57,383 nt of DNA from Acidimicrobiia bacterium (lineage in GTDB: Bacteria; Actinomycetota; Acidimicrobiia; Acidimicrobiales; Aldehydirespiratoraceae), in the NCBI GenBank assembly GCA_022821685.1, contig JAJEDD010000046.1, positions 1 to 57,383 on the forward strand, written 5' to 3'. Position 1 is the stretch's first letter, and each line of letters starts with the position of its first letter. Positions 27,177-36,558 of this stretch are shown in pieces. The notes under the pieces are model-generated. The model was not told the DNA's origin. It searched no databases and saw nothing but the letters and a program-made list of their open reading frames with translations. The position numbers and the translations under genes were made by a program.

Positions 27177-27180
27177 TTGA
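27160..27180 (+). repeat. Dispersed-repeat fragment at the end of holB
   Basis: AGAGGCCGAGCGAATAG encodes the final residues and stop of holB, then the match is lost. Confidence 0.65.
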
Positions 27181-27184
27181 GAGA

Positions 27185-27214
27185 CCGCCGCTGGGTCAGC
27201 CTCGCTTGCGGCGG
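27185..27214. terminator. Hairpin at the holB/topA convergence
   Basis: CCGCCGC (27185-27191) pairs with GCGGCGG (27208-27214) over a 16-nt loop; it overlaps the last codons of topA. Moderate evidence only. Confidence 0.3.
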
Positions 27215-29784
27215 GGGCGCTTCTTGGCCGGACCCTTGGCCCGCCTGTCGGCCAGCAGCTCGCAGGCGCGCTCCAGGGTCAACCCCTCCACGGTGTCGCC
27301 CGTGCGAAGCGACGCGTTGGTCTCGCCGTCGGTGACGTAGTGGCCGTAGCGGCCGTCGCGCAACACCACGGCCCGACCGGTTTCGGGATCCTCTCCCAGC
27401 TCCCGCAGCGGCGCAGCCGCAGCCGCCCGACCCCGTCGCGCCGGCTGGGCCAGCAGCTCGAGGCACTCGTCGAGGGTGACGGTGAACAGCTGCTCCTCGT
27501 CAGCCAGGCTGCGGCTCTCTGAGCCTTTGCGCACGAACGGCCCGTAGCGGCCGTTCTGCACCGTGATCTCCACCCCGTCGGCGGGGTCGGCGCCCACGAT
27601 GCGGGGCAGCGACAGCAGCTGCAGCGCCTGCTCCAGGGTGACGGTGTCGAGCTCCATGGTCTTGAACAGCGACGCGAACTTCGGCTTGTCGGGAACCTCC
27701 TCGGCCAGCCCGAGCTGCACGTAGGGTCCGTACCGGCCCGACTTGGCCACCACGGTCAGCCCGGTGGCCGGATCGGCGCCGAGCTCGCGCCCGTTGCGCC
27801 CGGCGGCCAGCAGTTCCAGCACCCGCTCGCCGGTGAGCTCGTCGGGAGCGGTGCCGTCGGGCACGGAGGCCGAGTCGTCGCCCCGCTGCACCGTCGGCCC
27901 GTAGCGCCCGACCCGCACCTCCAGTTCGACCCCCTCGTCGTCGGCGCCCAGCGGGATCGAGTTGATCCGGCGGGCGTCGATGTCGCCGAGGCGGCTCGAC
28001 ACCTTCTCCTTGAGGCCCGGATCGTCGTCGCCGCCGAAGTAGAACCGCCGCAGCCACGGAACCTGCTCCTCGGCGCCGGCCGCGATCCGGTCGAGGTCGT
28101 CCTCCATCTCGGCGGTGAAGGCGTAGTCGACCAGCTTCGGGAAGTGGCGCTCCAGCAGGTTGACCACCGAGAAGGCGGTGAACGACGGCACCAGCGCCGA
28201 GCCCTTCTTCCAGACGTAGCCGCGGTCGGTGATGGTCCCCATGATCGACGAGTAGGTGGAGGGCCGGCCCACGCCGAGCTGCTCCAGGCGCCGGACCAGC
28301 GACGCCTCGGTGTAGCGGGCCGGGGGCTGGGTGTTGCGCCCGTTGGCCTCCAACTCCTCGCAGCGGGCCTCGTCGCCCTCGTTCAGCGGCGGCAGGCGGC
28401 GCTCGTCCTCAGCTTCGGCGGCGTCGGGGGCATCGGTGCCCTCGGTGTAGACCTCGCGGAACCCCAGGTGGCCGATCACCGTGCCGCTGGCCGAGAACTC
28501 GGCGTCGCGGCCCGCCGCACTGAGGGCGCCGACCCGCAGCTGCACCGTCTCGCCGGTGCAGTCGGTCATCTGGCTGGCCAGCGTCCGCTGCCACACCAGC
28601 TCATACAGCCGGGCCTCGCTGCGGGGCAGCTCGCCGGCCACCCTGGCGGGATCGGCGAAGGCGTCGCCCGCGGGTCGGATGGCCTCGTGGGCCTCCTGGG
28701 CGTTCTTCACCTTGCCGGCGTACACCCTCGGCTCGGGCGGCAGCCGGTCGGCGCCGTAGCGCTGGGCGATCTCGGCCCGGGCCGCGGCCACCGCAGCCGA
28801 CGACAGCGACGTGCTGTCGGTGCGCATGTAGGTGATGTAGCCCTTCTCGTAGAGCGACTGGGCGGTGCGCATGGCCGCCGCGGACGACATGTGGAGCTTG
28901 CGGGCCGCCTCCTGCTGGAGGGTCGAGGTGATGAACGGCGCGGCCGGCCGGCGCCGGTACGGCTTGGAGGTGCGGGCCCGCACGGTGAAGGCCGCCTCCT
29001 GCAGATCGGCGGCCAGCGCGGTGGCCGCGGCCTCTTCGAGCACGACCACATCGCCTCGGGCCGGGCGGCCGTCGGGGCCGAAGTCGCGTGCCGTGGCCAC
29101 CCGCGTCCCGTCGAGCTGGACCAGGTCGGCGCCGAAAGCAGACGTGCCCTCGGCGGGGGCGAAGGTGCCGGTGAGCCCCCAGAAGCCGGCGCTCACGAAG
29201 TCCATCCGCTCGCGCTCGCGCTCCACCACGATGCGCACCGCCACGCTCTGCACCCGCCCGGCCGACAGCTGGGGCATGACTTTCTTCCACAGCACGGGCG
29301 ACACCTCGTAGCCGTAGAGCCGGTCGAGCATCCGCCGGGCCTCCTGGGCGTCCACCAGGCGCCGGTCGAGCTCGCGGGGGGAGGCGACCGCAGCCGCGAT
29401 GGCGGGCCTGGTGATCTCGTGGAAGACCATCCGCTTCACCGGCACCCGAGGATTCAACACCTCCAGCAGGTGCCAGGCGATGGCCTCGCCCTCGCGGTCC
29501 TCGTCGGTGGCCAGGTAGAGCTCGTCGGCGTTGGCCAGCAGATCCTTGAGCTTGCGGACCTGCCGGCGCTTGTCGCCGTTGACCACGTACAGCGGCTTGA
29601 ACCCGTTGTCGACGTCGATCCCGAGGCGGGCCCACGGCTCGGACTTGTAGGCCTTGGGCACCTCGGCCGCCCGGCTGGGCAGGTCGCGGATGTGGCCGAT
29701 GGACGACTCCACGACGTAGCCGTCGCCCAGATAGCCGGAGATCGTCTTCGCCTTGGCGGGCGACTCGACGATTACTAGGTACAT
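27196..29784 (-). CDS. topA: DNA topoisomerase I
   Basis: 862 residues, type IA topoisomerase that relaxes negative supercoils. The TOPRIM domain begins YLVIVESPAKAKTISGYLG and carries the acidic motif TDEDREGEAIAWHL. The active-site tyrosine is in YITYMRTDSTSLS. The C-terminal ~280 residues hold several GRYGPYVQ-type repeats instead of zinc fingers and end in a basic tail (KKRPRRKRG), as in mycobacterial TopA. ATG 29784 has a TAGGAGC ribosome site and a TATCCT -10 box about 50 nt upstream. Convergent with holB. Confidence 0.97.
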   Translation of the reverse strand: MYLVIVESPAKAKTISGYLGDGYVVESSIGHIRDLPSRAAEVPKAYKSEPWARLGIDVDNGFKPLYVVNGDKRRQVRKLKDLLANADELYLATDEDREGEAIAWHLLEVLNPRVPVKRMVFHEITRPAIAAAVASPRELDRRLVDAQEARRMLDRLYGYEVSPVLWKKVMPQLSAGRVQSVAVRIVVERERERMDFVSAGFWGLTGTFAPAEGTSAFGADLVQLDGTRVATARDFGPDGRPARGDVVVLEEAAATALAADLQEAAFTVRARTSKPYRRRPAAPFITSTLQQEAARKLHMSSAAAMRTAQSLYEKGYITYMRTDSTSLSSAAVAAARAEIAQRYGADRLPPEPRVYAGKVKNAQEAHEAIRPAGDAFADPARVAGELPRSEARLYELVWQRTLASQMTDCTGETVQLRVGALSAAGRDAEFSASGTVIGHLGFREVYTEGTDAPDAAEAEDERRLPPLNEGDEARCEELEANGRNTQPPARYTEASLVRRLEQLGVGRPSTYSSIMGTITDRGYVWKKGSALVPSFTAFSVVNLLERHFPKLVDYAFTAEMEDDLDRIAAGAEEQVPWLRRFYFGGDDDPGLKEKVSSRLGDIDARRINSIPLGADDEGVELEVRVGRYGPTVQRGDDSASVPDGTAPDELTGERVLELLAAGRNGRELGADPATGLTVVAKSGRYGPYVQLGLAEEVPDKPKFASLFKTMELDTVTLEQALQLLSLPRIVGADPADGVEITVQNGRYGPFVRKGSESRSLADEEQLFTVTLDECLELLAQPARRGRAAAAAPLRELGEDPETGRAVVLRDGRYGHYVTDGETNASLRTGDTVEGLTLERACELLADRRAKGPAKKRPRRKRG

Positions 29785-29834
29785 GCGCGGATTGCTCCTA
29801 AGCGTCTCGCGGGGCGGGCGCCCGTCAATCAGAC

Positions 29835-29840
29835 AGGATA
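29835..29840 (-). promoter_or_regulatory. -10 box TATCCT of topA
   Basis: TTATCCT lies about 50 nt before the topA ATG, leaving a short leader with a ribosome site. No clear -35. Confidence 0.4.
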
Positions 29841-29892
29841 AGCAGGACTCGGCAACGGACGGGAGGACTCGCCCGCCGCACGGACCGGGAGG

Positions 29893-31242
29893 CTAGCGGC
29901 CTGTTTCATCCAAACCCGCCGGTTGAGAGCCGCGGAGGATAGCGGCGCCGATCAGGGCCGCGATGGTGGACGCGCCCAGGATGCCGATCTTGGCCTCGTC
30001 GATGATGGCGTCCGACTCGAAGGCCAGGTTGGTGATGAACAGCGACACGGTGAAGCCGATGCCGGCCACGCCGCCGAGGCCGACGATCTTGGGCCAGGTG
30101 GCTCCGGTAGGCAGCTCGCACAGCCCGAGGCGCACCGCCAGCCAGGTGAACGAGGCCACCCCGGCCAGCTTGCCCACCACCAGGCCCACCACGATGCCGA
30201 TCGTGACCGGCGACCGCACCGCGGCGCTGAGCGCGTCCGACGACAGCTCCACTCCGGCGTTGGCCAGCGCGAACACGGGCACGATCACGAAACTGGTCCA
30301 GGGGCGCAGGATGTCGCCGAGCCGGTCGGTGACCGCCACCCGCTCGCGCACCTCGAACAGGGTCCGCCGAGCCGCAGCCGCGCTGACCGATGCCTCCGGG
30401 GCGAGCGGGTTGAGCCAGGTCCGGCCCATCAGCGGGCGCGCGGGGGTGAACATGCCCATCGCCACCCCGACGATGGTGGCGTGGATCCCCGACTCGAACA
30501 GTGCCAGCCAGAACGCCGTCCCGACCACGAAGTAGACCGGCGTGTACCAGAGGCGGGCCAGCCGCATCAGCACCAGCAGCACTACTATCCCGGCCGACAC
30601 CGCCAGCCAACCGAGCGAGATGTCGCTGGTGTAGAAGATGGCGATCACCGCGATGGCCCCGATGTCGTCCACGATGGCCAGGGTGAGCAGGAACACCTTC
30701 AGCGAGCTCGACACCCGATTGCCGAGCAGGGTGACCACCCCCACCGCGAAGGCGATGTCGGTGGCCATCGGGATCCCCCAGCCGTCGGCGCCGGCGCCGC
30801 CCGCGTTGAAGGCGGCGTAGATGGCGGCGGGCACCACCATCCCGCCCAGGGCGGCGATAGCGGGCAGCGCGGCGGCCGCGGGCCGGCGCAGCTCGCCCAC
30901 CACCAGCTCGCGCTTGATCTCAAGGCCGACCACGAAGAAGAACACCACCATCAGCGCGTTGTTGATCCACTCCTCGAGGGGCTCGTCGATCACCAGCAGG
31001 CTGCCGATCTCCAGCCGGGTGTGGCTGTCGAGCAGGGCGTGGTAGGAGTCCCGCCAGGGGGAGTTGGCCCACACCAGCGCCACCGCCGCCGCCACCAGCA
31101 TCACGATGCCGCCACCGGCCTGATAGTGGAAGAAGCGCAGCATCGGCCGGCCGATCCGCCGGGCCAGTCGGCGGTCGCTGCCGATCCAGGTCAGCGGGGA
31201 CGGCTCATAGGCGTCCGTGCGGTCTGTGTCCTCGGAGGCCAT
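29893..31242 (-). CDS. nhaA: Na+/H+ antiporter NhaA
   Basis: 449 residues with 11-12 membrane segments. Family landmarks: FFFVVGLEIKREL, PMATDIAFAVGVV (the ATDIAF motif), FLLTLAIVDDIGAIAVIA with the paired aspartates of the ion site, and FALANAGVELSS. It exchanges sodium for protons at the plasma membrane. It is divergent from mrpA; the pair places two sodium/proton systems side by side. The gene has about 30 extra N-terminal residues compared with E. coli NhaA. Confidence 0.95.
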   Translation of the reverse strand: MASEDTDRTDAYEPSPLTWIGSDRRLARRIGRPMLRFFHYQAGGGIVMLVAAAVALVWANSPWRDSYHALLDSHTRLEIGSLLVIDEPLEEWINNALMVVFFFVVGLEIKRELVVGELRRPAAAALPAIAALGGMVVPAAIYAAFNAGGAGADGWGIPMATDIAFAVGVVTLLGNRVSSSLKVFLLTLAIVDDIGAIAVIAIFYTSDISLGWLAVSAGIVVLLVLMRLARLWYTPVYFVVGTAFWLALFESGIHATIVGVAMGMFTPARPLMGRTWLNPLAPEASVSAAAARRTLFEVRERVAVTDRLGDILRPWTSFVIVPVFALANAGVELSSDALSAAVRSPVTIGIVVGLVVGKLAGVASFTWLAVRLGLCELPTGATWPKIVGLGGVAGIGFTVSLFITNLAFESDAIIDEAKIGILGASTIAALIGAAILRGSQPAGLDETGR

Positions 31243-31346
31243 CGGATCGGGCCCTACCGTAATGCGAACGGTCCGCCGCGCTCTCTTGGCGCCTCGCTCG
31301 CCGGTCGGCAGCGGCGACCGCGGCGCCCCACCCCTTGCCCCTGCCG

Positions 31347-31360
31347 ATTCGCTCGGCCCC
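31347..31360 (-). repeat. Dispersed-repeat end next to the mrp promoter
   Basis: Minus strand GGGGCCGAGCGAAT is the left end of the repeat; it abuts the TAAACT -10 box of the mrp operon. Confidence 0.55.
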
Positions 31361-31366
31361 TAAACT
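31361..31366 (+). promoter_or_regulatory. -10 box TAAACT of the mrp operon
   Basis: TANNNT 5 nt before ATG 31372 of the leader ORF, fitting a leaderless transcript that begins with the leader peptide. Confidence 0.45.
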
Positions 31367-31371
31367 GCCTC

Positions 31372-31401
31372 ATGCCACCGAGCGCCGGCGGACTGCTGTG
31401 A
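31372..31401 (+). CDS. 9-codon leader ORF overlapping the mrpA start
   Basis: MPPSAGGLL, ending CTG-TGA where the TGA overlaps GTG 31398 of mrpA. The 12-nt block CGGCGGACTGCT is duplicated here (end of leader ORF and start of mrpA), 5 nt apart. Confidence 0.4.
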   Translation: MPPSAGGLL

Positions 31402-33695
31402 TCGGCGGACTGCTCCTGTCGCACGCGGCGGTGTGCTTGGTGCTGGCCGCGGCCGGACGCCGTCTGGGCCGCGGCAGCCTGCTGGTGGCCGCCGTGCCCC
31501 CGGCGGCCGCCACGGTGTGGGGCGTGACCCGGCTCGGTGGCGAGGAGCCGGCTGTGGCCCATGTGAGCTGGGTGGACGGTCTCGATCTGGCCATGACCTT
31601 CCGGGTGGACGCCTTCGCGGGGATCATGACGCTGATCGTGTCGGGGATCGGGGTCGCCGTTTTCGTCTACGCCTTCGGATACTTCTCAGCCGCAGACCCC
31701 GCGATGGGGCGGTTCGCCACCACTCTGCTGGCCTTCTCGGCGGCGATGCTGGGCCTGGTCTGGTCGGACTCGGTCTGGTCGCTCTTCGTATTCTGGGAGC
31801 TGACGTCGGTGACGTCGTTCCTGCTCGTCGGCCACAAGAGCACCGATGCCGGCGTGCTCGCCGCGGCCCGGCGAGCGCTGATGGTCACCGGCGGCGGCGG
31901 CCTCGCCCTGCTGGCCGGACTGCTGCTGGTGACTCGGGCCGCCGACGCCACCCTGCTCAGCGACCTGGGCCCGGTGCAGGGCGCCTCGGCGGTGGTGGGC
32001 GCGGTGCTGGTGATGGTGGCGGCGGCCACCAAGTCGGCCCAGGTTCCCTTCCACGCCTGGCTGCCGGGGGCGATGGTTGCCCCCACCCCGGTGAGCGCCT
32101 ACCTCCACTCGGCCACCATGGTGAAGGCCGGGGTGGTGCTGGTGGCGGTGGCCGGACCCGCCCTCGGCTCGCTGGCGGCCTGGAAGGCGCTGGGCCTCGC
32201 CTTCGGAATAGCGTCGATCTTCTGGGGGGCGGTCGGGGCGCTGCGCCATCGCGACGCCAAGCTGATCCTGGCCTGGGGCACCGTCTCGCAGCTGGGCATG
32301 CTGATCACCCTGTTCAGCGTCGGCACGGCCCACGCGGTGCTGGCCGCGGTGGCGCTGCTGGTGGCCCATGCGCTGTTCAAGGGAGCGTTGTTCCTGATCG
32401 TCGGGGAGATCGACGTGCGGGCCGGCACCCGCAACATCGACGAGTTGGGCGGCCTGGCCCGATCCATGCCGATCGCCTGCTTTGCCGCGGTGCTGGCCGG
32501 GATGTCGATGGCGGGCGCCCCGCCGCTGCTGGGGTTCGTGGCCAAGGAGACCGCCATCGCGGCCGCTCTGGATCTGGAGGGCCCGGAGGCGTGGATCGTC
32601 GGCTTCGGCGTGATCGGCGGGTCGGTGCTGACGGTGGCCTACACCGTGCGCTTCCTCATCGCCGTGTTCGGTGCCGGCCCGCAGACGCCGCTCGCTCCGG
32701 GCCGCGGCGCCCTGCCCGCACCGTCTGTGATCCTGGCGGCGGCCGGGGTAGCCGGCTACGGGGCCCTCGGGGTGGTCGACGATCTGGTCGGGGAGGCCGC
32801 GGCCCGGCTGAGCGGCGCCGCGGTCGGCCACCTGCACCGCTGGCCCGGCCTCACACTGGAATTGGGGGTCTCGGCGGTCGTTCTGGCCATCGGCGCGCTG
32901 GTGGGTCTGGCGGTGAGCCGGCGGCCCCCGCGGATGCCTGCGGACCTCGGCGCCCGCTGGACCGATGCCTCAATCGACGGATCCGTGGCCTTCGGCCGGA
33001 CCGTCTGCGCCCGGGTCCAGCACGGTTCGCTGCCGGTGTATCTGGTGACCATGACCTCGGTCGCAGCCCTCGCCGCCACCCCGTTCCTGGCCGATGTCAG
33101 CGTTGATCACCTGGTGGTGTGGCACCGGCCGTTGCAGGTGTTGCTGGCCGCCGCCGTCATCAGTGCGGCCGTGGCGCTGTGCTTCGTCGGCACCCGCCTG
33201 GGAGCGGGGCTGGCGCTGGGAGGCGCCGGCATCGCGGTGGCCGCCATCTTCGTGATTCACGGCGCCCCCGACCTGGCCCTCACCCAGCTGCTGGTCGAGG
33301 CCACCATCGTGGTGGGCTTCGTGCTCGCTTTCGGCCACCTCTCTCGCAGCTTCCCGCTCACCGGCGCGCGGTGGCGGGCGGTGCGGATGGCCATCGCCGG
33401 GCTCGGCGGTGCGGCGGTGGTGATCGGGCTCGGGGCCGCGTCCGCCAACCCCAGCGGGTCGCCCCCGGTGGCTGAGATGGCCACGGCTGCGGCGAACGAG
33501 GGCGGCGGCGGCAACATCGTCAACGTCATCCTCACCGACATACGGGGCCTCGACACCCTGGGCGAGGTGTTGGTGCTGGCCACCGTGGCCCTCGGTGTGG
33601 TTGCCCTCGCCCGGGCGTCCTCCGGCACTGCGAGCGAGCAATCCGCCGGCACGGCCAGCGAGCGCGCCACCGACGCGGCCAGTGAGCCGGCATGA
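31398..33695 (+). CDS. mrpA: Mrp-type Na+/H+ antiporter subunit A
   Basis: 765 residues. The large NuoL-like membrane subunit with about 20 helices; WELTSVTSFLLVGHK, the proton-channel loop KSAQVPFHAWLPGAMVAPTPVSAYLHSATMVKAG and LFKGALFLIVGEID are family landmarks. The C-terminal part carries the MrpA-specific DUF4040-type segment (HGAPDLALTQLLVEA) and the VNVILTDIRGLDTLGE stretch. It ends in a repetitive Thr/Ala/Ser/Glu tail. GTG 31398 overlaps the leader ORF stop. It heads a seven-gene operon joined by ATGA overlaps. Confidence 0.95.
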   Translation: MIGGLLLSHAAVCLVLAAAGRRLGRGSLLVAAVPPAAATVWGVTRLGGEEPAVAHVSWVDGLDLAMTFRVDAFAGIMTLIVSGIGVAVFVYAFGYFSAADPAMGRFATTLLAFSAAMLGLVWSDSVWSLFVFWELTSVTSFLLVGHKSTDAGVLAAARRALMVTGGGGLALLAGLLLVTRAADATLLSDLGPVQGASAVVGAVLVMVAAATKSAQVPFHAWLPGAMVAPTPVSAYLHSATMVKAGVVLVAVAGPALGSLAAWKALGLAFGIASIFWGAVGALRHRDAKLILAWGTVSQLGMLITLFSVGTAHAVLAAVALLVAHALFKGALFLIVGEIDVRAGTRNIDELGGLARSMPIACFAAVLAGMSMAGAPPLLGFVAKETAIAAALDLEGPEAWIVGFGVIGGSVLTVAYTVRFLIAVFGAGPQTPLAPGRGALPAPSVILAAAGVAGYGALGVVDDLVGEAAARLSGAAVGHLHRWPGLTLELGVSAVVLAIGALVGLAVSRRPPRMPADLGARWTDASIDGSVAFGRTVCARVQHGSLPVYLVTMTSVAALAATPFLADVSVDHLVVWHRPLQVLLAAAVISAAVALCFVGTRLGAGLALGGAGIAVAAIFVIHGAPDLALTQLLVEATIVVGFVLAFGHLSRSFPLTGARWRAVRMAIAGLGGAAVVIGLGAASANPSGSPPVAEMATAAANEGGGGNIVNVILTDIRGLDTLGEVLVLATVALGVVALARASSGTASEQSAGTASERATDAASEPA

Positions 33696-34135
33696 CCGAC
33701 GGGGCTGCTTCCATGATCCGGCTCGGCATCCGGGCGGCCAGCCCGTTCGCGGTCATCGTCGGCTGCTATCTGCTGTTCGCGGGCCACAACAACCCGGGCG
33801 GCGGATTCGCGGCGGGACTGGTGTTCGGCGCGGTGCTGGCGCTGCGGACCGTCGCCGGGTTCTATCGGCCCACCTACGGCATCACGCTGGTGGCCGCCGG
33901 AGTCTTCGTGGTGGCCGGCGTGGCCTTGATGCCGCTGCTGTGGGGCGGCGTGCTGTTCGACCAGCAGGTGGTCTCGCTGGAGGTTCCGCTGCTGGGCACG
34001 ATCAAGACCGGCTCGGCGCTGCCGTTCGACCTCGGCGTGGCGGCCATCGTCGTCGGGACCGTCATCGCGGCGCTCGACGGGTTGGGCGCCGCCGAGTTCG
34101 CAGCCGACCCGCAGGCCCCCGCGGAGCAGCAATGA
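33692..34135 (+). CDS. mrpB: Mrp-type Na+/H+ antiporter subunit B
   Basis: 147 residues, four predicted membrane segments. FAVIVGCYLLFAGHNNPGGGF and the following FAAGLVFGAVLALR are the MnhB/MrpB signature. Membrane partner of MrpA in the hetero-oligomeric antiporter. ATGA overlaps on both sides. Confidence 0.94.
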   Translation: MTDGAASMIRLGIRAASPFAVIVGCYLLFAGHNNPGGGFAAGLVFGAVLALRTVAGFYRPTYGITLVAAGVFVVAGVALMPLLWGGVLFDQQVVSLEVPLLGTIKTGSALPFDLGVAAIVVGTVIAALDGLGAAEFAADPQAPAEQQ

Positions 34136-34506
34136 ACACCGCTCTGTTGCTGGCCGTCGGCGGTCTTACCGCGGTCGGTCTCTACCTGTTGACCGGGAGG
34201 TCGCTGAGCCGGATCGTTATCGGCTACTCGCTGCTGGGGCACGCCACCGTGGTGGCGCTGATCGCCGCCGGCGGTCTGGCCGGGCGGCCCCCCATCGCCG
34301 GCGGCGCCGCGCTCGAGGACATGTCCAACCCGCTGCCGCAAGCCCTGACCCTGACCGCCATCGTGATCTCGTTCGGCTTGACGCTGTTCCTGCTGGCTCT
34401 GGCCCGGCGCCAGCGGACCCTCTCGGGCGACGATCTGGTGGAGGACGACCTCGAGGACCGCCGGATCGCCGCCGCCGAGGGGTCCGGGGAGGCCGGGGCG
34501 CGATGA
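34132..34506 (+). CDS. mrpC: Mrp-type Na+/H+ antiporter subunit C
   Basis: 124 residues, NuoK-like with three membrane segments. GLYLLTGRSLSRIVIGYSLLGHATV and DPLPQALTLTAIVI-like NPLPQALTLTAIVISFG mark the family. The acidic tail after residue ~95 is a local extension. The in-frame ORF extends upstream through mrpB, but ATG 34132 with its ATGA overlap is the natural start. Confidence 0.94.
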   Translation: MNTALLLAVGGLTAVGLYLLTGRSLSRIVIGYSLLGHATVVALIAAGGLAGRPPIAGGAALEDMSNPLPQALTLTAIVISFGLTLFLLALARRQRTLSGDDLVEDDLEDRRIAAAEGSGEAGAR

Positions 34507-35984
34507 CCGCGTTGGTCTCCATCGCCATCGTGGCGCCGCTGCTGGCGGCGGCCTGCAGCCTGGCGCTGCGCTCGGTCCCCATCGGGCGCGACATCGCCGT
34601 CCTCGCCGGCCTGGGCTCGGCCGCGCTGGCCTCGCTCATCATGCTGGCGACTGTCGCCCGCGACGGCACTCATACCGTGGCCGTCGGCGGCTGGGCGCCC
34701 GAACTCGGAATCGTCTTGGTGGCCGACCTGTTCGCGGCGCTGATCCTGCCGGTCGCGCTGACCATCATCTTCGTGGTGGAGATCTTCGCCATCGGCCAGC
34801 GCCGCACGGTGTGGGCGGCCAACCCCGAATCGAGCGGGCCGCTGCTGTGCGTGCTCACCTCCGGGGTGTCGCTGGCCTTTCTCACCGGCGACCTGTTCAC
34901 CCTCTTCGTCGCCTTCGAGCTGATCCTGGTCTCCAGCTACGTGCTGTTGACCCATCAGGGCAACCGCAGCCAGGTCCGAGCCGGCATGACCTACGTGGTG
35001 ATGAACCTGCTGGCCTCGACGCTGTTCCTGTTCGGCGTGGCCTTCGTGTACGCGGCCACCGGCACGGTGAACATGGCGCTGCTGGCCGAGCGGATCCCAC
35101 AGCTGGAGGCCGGGGTCCGGCTCGGTATCGGCGCCTGGTTCCTGGTGGTGTTCGGCACCAAGGCCGCGGTGTTCCCGCTGTTCAGCTGGCTGCCGGACTC
35201 GTATCCCACCGCGCCCACCACCATCACCGCCGTGTTCGCCGGCTTGCTGACCAAGGTCGGGATCTACTCGATGATCCGGTTCCACAACCTCATGGGAATG
35301 GACGACCTGGGGCCGATCATGCTGCTGGTGGCCGCCCTGACCATGGTGGTCGGCGTTCTCGGGGCGCTGGCCCAGTCAGACGTGAAGCGCATCCTGTCGT
35401 TCCACGTCATCAGCCAGATCGGCTACATGTTCATGGGCCTCAGCCTCTTCACGGTGGCGGGCACCGCCGGAGCCATCCTGTTCCTGATCCACCACATGCC
35501 GGTCAAGGCCGTGCTGTTCCTGGTGGGCGGCCTGATCGAGAACCATGAGGGCTCGAGCTCGCTGGACCGCTCCGGCGGTCTCGCCGGCCGCGAGCCGCTG
35601 GTGGCGGTGATGTTCGCGGTGCCGGCCCTGAGCCTGGCCGGGATTCCGCCCTTCTCGGGCTTCGTGGCCAAGCTGGCGGTGGTCTCGGCCGCCATCGACC
35701 AGGCCGAGACCGTGGTCGTGGTGGCCGCGCTGGTGGCCGGGGGCCTGACCCTGATGTCGATGGCCAAGATCTGGAACGAGGTCTTCTGGGGCAGGCCCGC
35801 CGACGGTCCCCGCCCCAGCCCCGCCCCCCGCCGGGGCCGGCGCACCATGCATGCCGCCACCGCGCTGGCGGTGGCAGGCACCCTGACAGTGTCGCTGTTC
35901 GCGGGGACGCTGCTGGACCTCTCCACCGAGGCGGCCGAGGATCTGCGCAATCCAGAGGCCTACATCGCGGCGGTCCGGTCGTGA
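34503..35984 (+). CDS. mrpD: Mrp-type Na+/H+ antiporter subunit D
   Basis: 493 residues, NuoM/N-like, about 14 membrane helices. Landmarks: FVAFELILVSSYVLLTHQG, FGTKAAVFPLFSWLPDSYPTAPTTITAVFAGLLTKVG and GIPPFSGFVAKLAVV. It ends in AAVRS-stop, and the DNA of this end (GCGGCGGTCCGGTCGTGAGG) is duplicated 68 bp downstream, giving a mini-ORF before mrpE. Confidence 0.95.
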   Translation: MTALVSIAIVAPLLAAACSLALRSVPIGRDIAVLAGLGSAALASLIMLATVARDGTHTVAVGGWAPELGIVLVADLFAALILPVALTIIFVVEIFAIGQRRTVWAANPESSGPLLCVLTSGVSLAFLTGDLFTLFVAFELILVSSYVLLTHQGNRSQVRAGMTYVVMNLLASTLFLFGVAFVYAATGTVNMALLAERIPQLEAGVRLGIGAWFLVVFGTKAAVFPLFSWLPDSYPTAPTTITAVFAGLLTKVGIYSMIRFHNLMGMDDLGPIMLLVAALTMVVGVLGALAQSDVKRILSFHVISQIGYMFMGLSLFTVAGTAGAILFLIHHMPVKAVLFLVGGLIENHEGSSSLDRSGGLAGREPLVAVMFAVPALSLAGIPPFSGFVAKLAVVSAAIDQAETVVVVAALVAGGLTLMSMAKIWNEVFWGRPADGPRPSPAPRRGRRTMHAATALAVAGTLTVSLFAGTLLDLSTEAAEDLRNPEAYIAAVRS

Positions 35985-36052
35985 GGCGCCACGCCGGGCT
36001 GCTGTGGCCCTGGACGCCGACGACTTCCTACAGCGCGGCGGTCCGGTCGTGA
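35981..36052 (+). CDS. Mini-ORF bridging mrpD and mrpE
   Basis: 23 codons, starting VRRHAG (mrpE starts VRRFPG) and ending SAAVRS (mrpD ends AAVRS). It is linked by GTGA to both neighbours. A ~20-nt direct repeat (GCGGCGGTCCGGTCGTGAGG) at 35968 and 36036 shows the junction was duplicated. Confidence 0.5.
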   Translation: MRRHAGLLWPWTPTTSYSAAVRS

Positions 36053-36558
36053 GGCGATTTCCTGGGGTGCCGCGGCGGGCCGGGACCACCGCCGGCCTCG
36101 TGCTGGTGTGGTGCGGCCTCTGGGGATCGGTGTCGATCGCCAACCTGGCCTCCGGCCTCGCCCTCTCGGTAGTGGTGCTGGCCACCGACCGGGCGCCGAC
36201 GGCCCGGCAGGTGATCCGCTTCAGACCACTGCTCAAGTTTGCCTGGCTGGTCTTGGGCGACCTTGCCCGCTCCACGCTCAACGTGGCCATCGAGATCGCC
36301 ACCCCCAACGACAGCACCGAGGAGGTCATCGTCGCGGTCGACCTGCCCGCCACCGGCAGCGAGCACATGCTGCTGCTGTCGGCGTCGATCACCCTCAGTC
36401 CAGGCACGGCGGTGGTGGACGTCGACCGCTCGGTGGGCCGCTACTACATACACCTCCTCCACGGTCGCCTGCAGTCCGAGACGGTGGCCCACGCCCACGA
36501 GCTGGCCAGGCTGGCCTGCGAGGCCCTGCCAACCTCCAATCCCATGGGCGCAAGGTGA
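36049..36558 (+). CDS. mrpE: Mrp-type Na+/H+ antiporter subunit E
   Basis: 169 residues. Two N-terminal membrane segments (LVLVWCGLWGSVSIANLASG is the MnhE opening) followed by a soluble alpha-beta domain (LLLSASITLSPGTAVVDVDRS). GTG 36049 is chosen because it overlaps the preceding stop and matches the usual family start; ATG 36004 would translate the duplicated junction. Confidence 0.93.
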   Translation: MRRFPGVPRRAGTTAGLVLVWCGLWGSVSIANLASGLALSVVVLATDRAPTARQVIRFRPLLKFAWLVLGDLARSTLNVAIEIATPNDSTEEVIVAVDLPATGSEHMLLLSASITLSPGTAVVDVDRSVGRYYIHLLHGRLQSETVAHAHELARLACEALPTSNPMGAR

